Assembly: GCF_000297395.2 (NCBI RefSeq)
Contig: NZ_HF570108.1
Span: 6,123,700-6,187,699, forward strand
DNA length: 64,000 nucleotides
Origin: Micromonospora lupini str. Lupac 08
GTDB lineage: Bacteria > Actinomycetota > Actinomycetes > Mycobacteriales > Micromonosporaceae
Direction of reading: 5' to 3'
In this document: positions 1 through 6,576 of the stretch, piece by piece
Numbering within the stretch: the stretch's first letter is position 1
How the letters are laid out: every line of letters begins with the position of its first letter
The notes under the pieces: generated by a model
Database searches by the model: none
What the model was told of the DNA's origin: nothing
The model's input: only the letters and a program-made list of their open reading frames with translations
Position numbers and translations under genes: made by a program

Positions 1-336
1 CGGGCGGAGCGCCACCACGTACTCCTGCTGGTCGGCAGTGGCCGTCAGGACCAGGTCGGCGGCGTCGATGTGGTCCGAGCGCAGCTTGCGGGCCGCGAAC
101 CCCTCGACGGCCCCGCCCCGGTCGATGACCTGCCGCGCCGCCGGCGGGTTCATCTCCTCGCCCGCGTGCCAGCCGCCGGTGCCGGCGCTGTGGCTGTGCA
201 CGAGCTCCTCGGCGCCGGCCGGGTCCTGCGCACGCCGGGCCAACCGCTCCCGCACCGCGAGGGCCAGCAGCCGCTCGGCCATCGGCGAACGACAGATGTT
301 GCCCATGCAGACGTGCAGGACGGTGAACGGGGGCAC
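1..336 (-). CDS. Low-molecular-weight protein-tyrosine phosphatase, N-terminal 112 residues (cut by window edge)
   Basis: The first residues read VPPFTVLHVCMGNICRSP, which contains the CX5R phosphatase loop (C10 to R16) of the low-molecular-weight tyrosine phosphatase / arsenate reductase fold. Family members dephosphorylate phosphotyrosine in the cytoplasm through a cysteinyl-phosphate intermediate. The general-acid Asp expected near the C terminus lies outside the window, so activity cannot be confirmed. The GTG start at 336 directly abuts the TGA of the upstream tsaC-type gene (337-339), so it is probably translated by coupling as the third gene of prmC-tsaC-ptp. Confident family call; the C-terminal part is not visible. 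Confidence 0.88.
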   Translation of the reverse strand, partial: MPPFTVLHVCMGNICRSPMAERLLALAVRERLARRAQDPAGAEELVHSHSAGTGGWHAGEEMNPPAARQVIDRGGAVEGFAARKLRSDHIDAADLVLTATADQQEYVVALRP

Positions 337-984
337 TCAGGCCCCCTGGACGTCGACGAGATCCGGAACGACGTCGCGCAGCTTCTCCAGCGGGATCGCG
401 CCGGCCCGCAGCAACTGCGGCACCTCGCCGGTCAGGTCCACGATCGTGCTCGGCACCGGATCCGGGCAGGGCCCGGCCTCCAGGTACGCGCGCACCGAGT
501 AGCTGAGCTGGTCACGCGCCTCCTCGGCGGTCACCGCCGCCGGCTGGCCCGTCTTGTTGGCCGAGGAGACCGCCATCGGGCCGGTCTCCCGCAGCACCTC
601 AAGGGCCACCGGGTGCAGCGGCATCCGCACCGCCACCGTGCCCGTCTTGTCGCCCAGGTCCCACTGGAGGCTCGGCGAGTGCTCGACCACGATCGTCAGC
701 GCACCCGGCCAGAACGCCTCCACCAGGTCCCGTGCTGCCGTGGGCAGCGAGAAGACCAACCCGTCCAGGGTGTGGCGCGAACCGATCAACACCGGCGGCG
801 GCATCTGCCGGCCCCGGCCCTTCGCGTCCAGCAGCGCCTTGACCGCGTAGGGCGTGAACGCGTCAGCGCCGATCCCGTAGACCGTGTCCGTCGGGAGGAC
901 GACCAGCTCGCCGTTCTTGACCGCCTCGATGGCCGCAGCGATGCCGCGGTCCCGATCGGCGGGCGATCGGCAGTCGTAGAGCAT
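337..984 (-). CDS. L-threonylcarbamoyladenylate synthase (Sua5/YciO/YrdC family)
   Basis: A 215-residue protein of the YrdC fold. Family members make threonylcarbamoyl-AMP from threonine, bicarbonate and ATP for the t6A37 modification of ANN-decoding tRNAs. Recognisable segments are the basic nucleotide-binding stretch ELVVLPTDTVYGIG near residue 27 and SSANKTGQPA near residue 143. At about 215 residues it is the short form, lacking the extra Sua5 C-terminal domain. The ATG at 984 overlaps the prmC stop as TGATG; a GTG three bases upstream (987) is an equally possible start. There is no clear ribosome-binding site, so translation is probably coupled to prmC. Confidence 0.9.
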   Translation of the reverse strand: MLYDCRSPADRDRGIAAAIEAVKNGELVVLPTDTVYGIGADAFTPYAVKALLDAKGRGRQMPPPVLIGSRHTLDGLVFSLPTAARDLVEAFWPGALTIVVEHSPSLQWDLGDKTGTVAVRMPLHPVALEVLRETGPMAVSSANKTGQPAAVTAEEARDQLSYSVRAYLEAGPCPDPVPSTIVDLTGEVPQLLRAGAIPLEKLRDVVPDLVDVQGA

Positions 985-1931
985 CACGAGGAGTCAGTCT
1001 GCCACGCCGGCCCGGGCGCGGTGTGCTGGCCGTCCGCCCGTCGGGACGCGGTGGCGTAGCGAGGGCGGCCGGTGAGGTCCGGATGCTCCGTGACGGCCTC
1101 GAACCGGCCGTCGGAGGCGAACAACGCCGGTACCGCCACGTCGTGCGTCTCGTCGTGCTCGACCCCGATGACACCGCCGGGGCGCAGCAGCGCCGCCGCC
1201 CGGCTGATCACCGGTCGGATCACCGCCAGACCGTCCGCCCCGCCGAAGACCGCCTCCGCCGGATCGTGCGCGGCCACCTCCGGCGGCACCACCACCTCCA
1301 CCGGTACGTACGGCGGGTTGCAGAGCAGCACGTCCACCCGCCCCACCAGGTCGGCCAGCAGGTCCGGCGCCGTCACGTCGGCCTCGACCACCTCGATCGG
1401 CCGGTCGCCCGCGGCGGCCCGCTCGGCCGCGTTGCGGCGCAGCCACGCCAGCGCCGCCGGGGACCGCTCGACCGCGATCACCCGCGCGCCGGGCAGCTCC
1501 TGCGCCACCGCCAGGGCGATCGCGCCGGTGCCGCTGCACAGATCCACGACCAGCGGCCCAGGTCTGCCCCGCCCCTGCTCGACCCCCCAGCCCGCCAGCA
1601 ACTCCGTCTCGGGGCGGGGCACGAAGACGCCCGGACCGACCGCCAGCTCCAGGTGCCGGAAACCCGCCCGACCGGTCAGGTGCTGCAACGGCTCCCGGCC
1701 GGCACGACGGCCGATCAGCTCGTCGAGCCGGGCCAGCTGGGCGTCGTTCAGGTCGTCGGCGAGCGCCAGCCGGCCCCGGGGCACCCCCAGCACGTACGCC
1801 GCCAACAGCTCGGCCTCCACGCGCGCCGGGCCCACCCCGGCGGCGGCGAGCGTCCGCGCCGCGCGGGCGACCGCGGCGGACGGACGGGTACGGCCTGTCC
1901 CTTCGGGGGGGTGTTGCGGCAGAGTGGTCAC
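984..1931 (-). CDS. prmC: Peptide chain release factor N5-glutamine methyltransferase
   Basis: A 315-residue SAM-dependent methyltransferase. It is expected to methylate the Gln of the GGQ motif in release factors, and prfA lies 1.7 kb away in the same cluster. The N-terminal helical RF-binding region (about 20-90) is followed by the SAM motif VVDLCSGTGAIAL and the diagnostic catalytic NPPY near residue 205. The GTG start at 1931 was chosen because it gives the usual family length; the reading frame stays open far upstream but that stretch is antisense to the GGDEF gene. It starts the prmC-tsaC-ptp series and is divergent from the GGDEF gene across about 70 bp. Confidence 0.92.
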   Translation of the reverse strand: MTTLPQHPPEGTGRTRPSAAVARAARTLAAAGVGPARVEAELLAAYVLGVPRGRLALADDLNDAQLARLDELIGRRAGREPLQHLTGRAGFRHLELAVGPGVFVPRPETELLAGWGVEQGRGRPGPLVVDLCSGTGAIALAVAQELPGARVIAVERSPAALAWLRRNAAERAAAGDRPIEVVEADVTAPDLLADLVGRVDVLLCNPPYVPVEVVVPPEVAAHDPAEAVFGGADGLAVIRPVISRAAALLRPGGVIGVEHDETHDVAVPALFASDGRFEAVTEHPDLTGRPRYATASRRADGQHTAPGPAWQTDSS

Positions 1932-2003
1932 GCGACAATCATGAGGCGTCACGGACGACGCCACGAACGGGTGCGTCAAGACGCACACGGCAGGAGGTTG
2001 TGG

Positions 2004-3551
2004 GTGGGCTGGCTCGACCGGGTCGAGGACCAGGTTGACACCCTCACGCAGGCGCGGGCTTTGCAAGAAGCAAGTCGCTCCGCGGAGTCGTACGCGTTGC
2101 TGGAGCGGGTGATCCGCACCACCACCGACCCGGCGGCCCGCGCGGACGCCCTGGTGCAGCGTCTCTCTGCGCTGATCAATCTCGGTCGTACGGCGGAGTT
2201 CACGCGCGCCATCGAGGAGGCGTCGGCGGCCGTTCGCGATCTCGCCGAGCCCTACCTGCACGGGCACCTCAACGCGCTGGCCGCGCTCGCCGCGCACCAC
2301 CAGGGCGCACTGGACCGCTGTGTCACCCACCTCGTCAAGGCCGCTCGGGCGCTCAGCGCCGTGGAGGACCCGGACCGGGACACCGCATGGGGCTGGCACG
2401 ACCTCGCGATGGCCTACAGCTACCTCAGCTTCCACGGCTACGCCCTGGGCGCGATCGAACGCGCCCGGCAGCTCGGGTTGACCGCAGGCATCCCGGAGGA
2501 GACCTTCGCCGCGCCGGGCATCCGGCTGCGCAACGCCGTGGCGCTGGACCACAACGGGGACAGCGACGGCTGCCTGCGGGTGCTGCGGGACGTGGCGGCC
2601 GACCTGGCCCGGTTCGTCCGCAGCGGGCGGGCCGGCCGACTGCGGCCGAGCAGCCTCGCCGCGTACGGCTACTCGGCCGCGCGGCAGGCCGCGCTCGGCG
2701 ACCCGCTGGAGTCGAACGGCGAGGCCGAGCCGTCCCACCTGCTCAGCCACGGCGGGGACAGCGCCCGGGCGCGGGACATGCGACAGCTCGGCATGGTCTG
2801 CCTGGCCGTCGCGGACGGTCGGCCCATCGAGGCGGTCGCCCGGCTGGACACCATCCGGGTGTCCACCGAGACGCTCGGCGCGGCCGAGCCGGCCCGGCTG
2901 CGCAGCATCGCGCTGGCCCGCGCCGGCGACCACGCGGCGGCGCACCGTGCCGACCGGCTGGCGTTCCGGCTCGCCGCGCAACGCAACGACCGGCTGCGCG
3001 ACGTCTACATCGACGGCATCGCCGCCCGGATCGACCACGAGGAGATGCGTCGGGAGGCGGCACGGTACGAGGGCGAGGCGCTCACCGACCCGCTCACCGG
3101 GCTGCCCAACCGCCGTCGGCTGGAGCGCTACATCACCGCAGTCGTCACCCGGGGCGAACGGGTGGTCATCGGCGTCTGCGACCTGGACGGCTTCAAGGCG
3201 GTCAACACCCGCCACGGGCACCACTCCGGCGACCTGGTGCTGCAACGCATCGCCGGGGTGATCAACCGGGTGATGCGCCGGGGTGACTTCGTGGCCCGCT
3301 ACGGCGGGGACGAGTTCGTGGTGGTGCTCCCGGAGACCGGCATGACCGAGGCCGCCGAGGTGGCCCGCCGGATCGAGGCGGCGGTGCGCAACGAGGACTG
3401 GGAGTCCCTGGTGCCCGGCACCCCGGTCGGGGTGAGCATCGGCTTCGCGGAGGTCTCCGGGGGCGGCGGGCTGCGCGACGCGCTCAGCGTCGCCTTCGAG
3501 CAGGCCGACCGGGAGATGCTGCGCGCGAAGTCACGCCCCCGCGCCAGCTGA
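2004..3551 (+). CDS. Soluble GGDEF-domain protein, probable diguanylate cyclase
   Basis: 515 residues. The N-terminal ~350 residues are helical and Ala/Arg/Leu-rich with a TPR-like look. The GGDEF domain covers about 355-510, opening with DPLTGLPNRRR and carrying an intact GGDEF signature near residue 434. Five residues before it is RRGD, matching the RxxD inhibitory I-site, so product-inhibited cyclic-di-GMP synthesis is likely. There are no membrane segments and no EAL domain. The GTG at 2004 is preferred over the upstream ATG (1941) because AGGAGG at 1992-1997 lies six bases before it. It is convergent with prfA. What its TPR-like region senses cannot be told from sequence. Confidence 0.85.
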   Translation: MGWLDRVEDQVDTLTQARALQEASRSAESYALLERVIRTTTDPAARADALVQRLSALINLGRTAEFTRAIEEASAAVRDLAEPYLHGHLNALAALAAHHQGALDRCVTHLVKAARALSAVEDPDRDTAWGWHDLAMAYSYLSFHGYALGAIERARQLGLTAGIPEETFAAPGIRLRNAVALDHNGDSDGCLRVLRDVAADLARFVRSGRAGRLRPSSLAAYGYSAARQAALGDPLESNGEAEPSHLLSHGGDSARARDMRQLGMVCLAVADGRPIEAVARLDTIRVSTETLGAAEPARLRSIALARAGDHAAAHRADRLAFRLAAQRNDRLRDVYIDGIAARIDHEEMRREAARYEGEALTDPLTGLPNRRRLERYITAVVTRGERVVIGVCDLDGFKAVNTRHGHHSGDLVLQRIAGVINRVMRRGDFVARYGGDEFVVVLPETGMTEAAEVARRIEAAVRNEDWESLVPGTPVGVSIGFAEVSGGGGLRDALSVAFEQADREMLRAKSRPRAS

Positions 3552-3644
3552 CCGCCGGCGGCCGCGCCGGACCGGGCGAGGAGGCGGCGGCGTCCGCGAC
3601 CCCGGCTCCGCGCCGGCCCGCCGGGCAGGCCGGCGACGGCAGGG

Positions 3645-4733
3645 TCAGCGGCGCGTCAGCTCGGTGTCGCCGGCCAACCGGGCGGCACGGTCGGCCTCGG
3701 CCAGGGCGTCCAGCACCCCGTCCAGGTCGCCGGCGAGCGCCAGATCCAGGTTGTACGCCGTGTAGCCGATCCGGTGGTCGGTGATCCGGTTCTGCGGGAA
3801 GTTGTACGTGCGGATCCGCTCCGAGCGGTCCACCGTGCGCACCTGCGCCTTGCGGGCGTCCGAGGCGGCGGCGTCGGCCTGCTCCTGCGCGGCGGCGAGC
3901 AGCCGGGCCCGCAGGATCCGCATCGCCTGCTCCCGGTTCTGCAACTGGGACTTCTCGTTCTGGCAGGAGACGACGATGCCCGTCGGCAGGTGGGTGATCC
4001 GTACCGCCGAGTCGGTGGTGTTCACCGACTGGCCGCCCGGCCCGGACGACCGGAACACGTCGATGCGCAGCTCGTTGGCGTCGATGGTGACGTCGACGTC
4101 CTCGGCCTCGGGCAGCACCAGCACCCCGGCCGCGCTGGTGTGGATGCGGCCCTGCGACTCGGTGACCGGGACGCGCTGCACCCGGTGCACGCCGCCCTCC
4201 CACTTGAGCCGCGACCAGACGCCGTTCCCGCCCTCGGGCACGCCCTTCGTCTTGATCGACAGCGAGACGTCCTTGACTCCGCCGAGGTCCGAGTCCTGTG
4301 CGTCGATCACCTCGGTGATCCAGCCGTGCCGCTCGGCGTACCGGGTGTACATCCGCAGCAGGTCGCCGGCGAACAGCGCCGACTCCTCACCGCCCTCACC
4401 GGCCTTGATCTCGACGATCACGTCCTTGGCGTCGTGCGGGTCACGCGGGATGAGCAGCTCGGCGAGGCGCTCCTCCAGCACCGGCAGGGACCCGGCGATC
4501 GCCTCGGTCTCGGCCGCGAACGAGGGGTCCTCGGCCGCCAGCTCGCGGGCCGCGGCCAGGTCGGCGCGCGCCTGCTCCAGCTCGGCGGCGGCCTTGTGCA
4601 GCGGCACCAGCGCGGCGTAGCGGCGACCCACCCGGCGCGCGGTGGCCTGGTCGGCGTGGATGGCCGGGTCGGCCAGCCGCTTCTCCAGCTCCGCGTACTC
4701 GTCGAGGAGGCCGGCCAGACGCTCGCTGCTCAT
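3645..4733 (-). CDS. prfA: Peptide chain release factor 1
   Basis: 362 residues, close to the usual ~360 of RF1. It recognises UAA/UAG stop codons and triggers peptide release. Visible landmarks are the GGQ loop in SSGPGGQSVNTTDSAV and the stop-codon tripeptide in RVPVTESQGRIHTSA, a PxT motif typical of RF1 rather than the SPF of RF2. The ATG at 4733 is preceded by AAGGAG with ten bases spacing; an in-frame ATG at 4763 would add ten residues but lacks a comparable site. It lies downstream of rpmE with a strong hairpin between them, and next to prmC, which modifies its GGQ. Confidence 0.95.
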   Translation of the reverse strand: MSSERLAGLLDEYAELEKRLADPAIHADQATARRVGRRYAALVPLHKAAAELEQARADLAAARELAAEDPSFAAETEAIAGSLPVLEERLAELLIPRDPHDAKDVIVEIKAGEGGEESALFAGDLLRMYTRYAERHGWITEVIDAQDSDLGGVKDVSLSIKTKGVPEGGNGVWSRLKWEGGVHRVQRVPVTESQGRIHTSAAGVLVLPEAEDVDVTIDANELRIDVFRSSGPGGQSVNTTDSAVRITHLPTGIVVSCQNEKSQLQNREQAMRILRARLLAAAQEQADAAASDARKAQVRTVDRSERIRTYNFPQNRITDHRIGYTAYNLDLALAGDLDGVLDALAEADRAARLAGDTELTRR

Positions 4734-4812
4734 GCTGCGGATGCTCCTTCGAGGATGCGACACCGGCCGACTCGAAGGCCGGACGCCGGGCGGAAACAGG
4801 CAGAACGCGGAC

Positions 4813-4849
4813 GGCGCCCGTGTCCGGTGGAAAACCGGACACGGGCGCC
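4813..4849 (-). terminator. Perfect 16-bp hairpin downstream of rpmE
   Basis: Arms GGCGCCCGTGTCCGGT (4813-4828) and its exact reverse complement (4834-4849) enclose a 5-nt loop GGAAA. It sits ten bases after the rpmE stop and before prfA, with no T-run, which is the common form in high-GC actinobacteria. It likely reduces read-through from rpmE into prfA. Confidence 0.8.
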
Positions 4850-4859
4850 GAACGGGGAG

Positions 4860-5084
4860 TTACTTGGCCTTCTTGGCCTGAACCTTGGCGTACTTCTGCT
4901 GGAACTTCGCGACCCGGCCGGCGGTGTCGAGAACGCGCTGCTTACCGGTGTAGAACGGGTGGCAGGCGCTGCAGGTCTCGACGTGGATCGCCCCGCCCTT
5001 GGCGGTGCTGCGGGTCGTGAACGTGTTACCGCAGGAGCAGCTGACCTCGGTGGTCACGTACTCCGGGTGGATGTTTGCCTTCAT
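4860..5084 (-). CDS. rpmE: 50S ribosomal protein L31, zinc-ribbon form
   Basis: 74 residues opening MKANIHPEYVTTEVSCSCG. The four cysteines C16, C18, C38 and C41 form the zinc site of the C+ form of L31, as opposed to the zinc-free paralogue made under zinc starvation. Basic residues dominate the C terminus. The ATG at 5084 has GAGG a few bases upstream. The zinc-binding form implies use under zinc-replete growth; no clear Zur box was seen upstream. It sits in the conserved rho-rpmE-prfA neighbourhood, here with a polynucleotide kinase gene between rho and rpmE. Confidence 0.96.
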   Translation of the reverse strand: MKANIHPEYVTTEVSCSCGNTFTTRSTAKGGAIHVETCSACHPFYTGKQRVLDTAGRVAKFQQKYAKVQAKKAK

Positions 5085-5359
5085 CTCGCCTCGGTCCTCT
5101 CGTTGGTGGTCGCCGGGTCGCCGTCATCACTCGTCGCGCCGTACGCGACGGGCTCGGGCGTGAACCGGAACCGGTGGCCGATTGACCAGTGTGCCATGGG
5201 CCTGAGCCGACCCGGCAAGCGGGCCGCACACCTCGTCCGGCATCGTCAACACGTGCCCACCCGTCCGCATTCCCGCCGTCTGCCGGGGCATTCGCGCACC
5301 CTGGGTACCGCCGCCGTGTACCCCGCCGGGGGTACGCCTGTCGAGCCGGAGGTGCGCCG
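5085..5359. promoter_or_regulatory. Divergent intergenic region between rpmE and the polynucleotide kinase gene
   Basis: 275 bp that must hold both promoters. The rpmE side contains a 7-bp inverted repeat CGTCGCG (5132-5138) / CGCGACG (5144-5150) within its likely 5' leader. Autoregulatory leaders are known for L31 genes, but I cannot match this to a described structure. The kinase side ends in GGAGG at 5348-5352, seven bases before its ATG. No confident -35/-10 pair was identified. Confidence 0.35.
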
Positions 5360-6256
5360 ATGACCCGCCTGATCGCGACCCGAGGGCTGCCCGCCTCGGG
5401 CAAGACCACCTTCGCCCGTACGCTCCAGCCGTCCGTGGTGCGGGTCAACCGGGACGACCTGCGCAGGATGCTGCACGGCGAACGGCTGTTCACGCAGTGG
5501 GCCGAGGCACAGGTGACTGTCGTGCAGCGGGCCCAGGTGGAGGCGCTGCTGCGGGCTCGGGCGGACGTCTGCGTGGACGACACCAACCTGCGCGCCCGCA
5601 CCCTGCGGGGCTGGGCCGAGCTGGCAGCCCGACACGGCGCGGATTTCGAGGTGCACGACTTCACCGACGTACCGCTGGACGAGTGCCTGCGCCGCGACGC
5701 CGCCCGCCCGGCGGCCGAGCAGGTGGGCGCGGACGCGATCCGTCGGCTGCACGAGCGGTACCTGGAGGGGCGGGCCCTGCCCCTTCCCGTGCCGCAGGCC
5801 CGCACGGGAGGACCCGCCGCCGTGCACCCACAGTCGTCCGAACCGCCGGAGATCGTTCTGGTGGACATCGACGGCACCGTCGCGCTGGCCGTGTCCCGCA
5901 GCCCGTACGACATGACCCGGGTGGGCCAGGACGAGCCGAACCCGGCGGTGATCGCGGCGGTCCGGGCCATGCACGCGGCCGGGTACGGGGTGGTCTTCTG
6001 CTCCGGGCGGGACGCCTCGGCCCGACCGGCCACCGAGGCGTGGCTGGCCCGACACGTCCGAGTCCCCTGTCTCGGCCTGCACCTGCGCGCCGTCGGCGAC
6101 ACCCGGAAGGACTCGATCGTCAAACGGGAGATCTACGACCGGGAGATCCGGGACCGTTACCGGGTGGTCGGGGTCTTCGACGACCGTGCCCAGGTGGTCC
6201 AGATGTGGCGGGCCCTCGGCCTCACCGTCTTCCAGGTGGCCGACGGCGACTTCTGA
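5360..6256 (+). CDS. T4-type polynucleotide 5'-kinase / 3'-phosphatase-like protein
   Basis: 298 residues, almost the length of T4 Pnkp (301). An N-terminal P-loop kinase domain has GLPASGKTT at residues 9-17 and a VNRDD segment following. After a Pro-rich linker around 150-160, a HAD-type phosphatase domain begins with DIDGT near residue 168, where T4 Pnkp has its DxDGT. Together these suggest repair of RNA or DNA ends with 5'-OH and 2',3'-phosphate. No RNA ligase is adjacent, so any partner ligase is elsewhere. GGAGG at 5348-5352 supports the ATG at 5360. An alternative is a fusion of a small-molecule kinase with a HAD phosphatase, but order and length favour Pnkp. Confidence 0.85.
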   Translation: MTRLIATRGLPASGKTTFARTLQPSVVRVNRDDLRRMLHGERLFTQWAEAQVTVVQRAQVEALLRARADVCVDDTNLRARTLRGWAELAARHGADFEVHDFTDVPLDECLRRDAARPAAEQVGADAIRRLHERYLEGRALPLPVPQARTGGPAAVHPQSSEPPEIVLVDIDGTVALAVSRSPYDMTRVGQDEPNPAVIAAVRAMHAAGYGVVFCSGRDASARPATEAWLARHVRVPCLGLHLRAVGDTRKDSIVKREIYDREIRDRYRVVGVFDDRAQVVQMWRALGLTVFQVADGDF

Positions 6257-6370
6257 CGCGCGAGTTCCGCGAGGGCTGCGGCATCCGTCCGTCGTGGATG
6301 GTGGGCGGAACCGTTGTGCCGGCGACCGATCAGGGCGCCGTCGCGATGTCGGCCGACCACCCTCCTGCAC

Positions 6371-6445
6371 GCCCTTTGCTCTGCTTCAACGCACGCAACA
6401 GTGCGGGCCGTTAAGTGGTGCGTGGATTGAAGCAGAGCAAAGGGC
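6371..6445. repeat. Dispersed palindromic element, 71-bp core family, copy 1
   Basis: Left arm GCCCTTTGCTCTGCTTCA and continuing bases (6371-6397) pair with the right arm (6419-6445) over 27 positions with two mismatches, around a 21-nt loop. The core from CCTTT to AAAGG is 71 bp (6373-6443). A second copy with the same core length and the same 16-base arms lies at 55675-55745, 49 kb away. It is intergenic, between the polynucleotide kinase gene and the rho terminator. Confidence 0.85.
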
Positions 6446-6516
6446 GATGTGGGCAGCACCGGGTGGCGAGCCGGCGAGCCGTGGCGGGTGAGGGCGGCAC
6501 GGGCCGGGGGCGGCAC

Positions 6517-6559
6517 ACGACGAAGGGGCACGGCCACAGCGGCCGTGCCCCTTCGTCGT
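6517..6559 (-). terminator. Perfect 19-bp hairpin downstream of rho
   Basis: Arms 6517-6535 and 6541-6559 are exact reverse complements (ACGACGAAGGGGCACGGCC and its complement) around the loop ACAGC. It begins 17 bases after the rho stop. There is no T-tract. It may also work for transcripts arriving from the convergent polynucleotide kinase gene. Confidence 0.82.
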
Positions 6560-6576
6560 TGGTCACCCGGGGATGG

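Noticed and set aside
984..3245. 753-codon minus-strand frame extending prmC upstream
   Set aside because: The extension is antisense to the GGDEF gene and gives a composition unlike PrmC; the family length fits a start at 1931.
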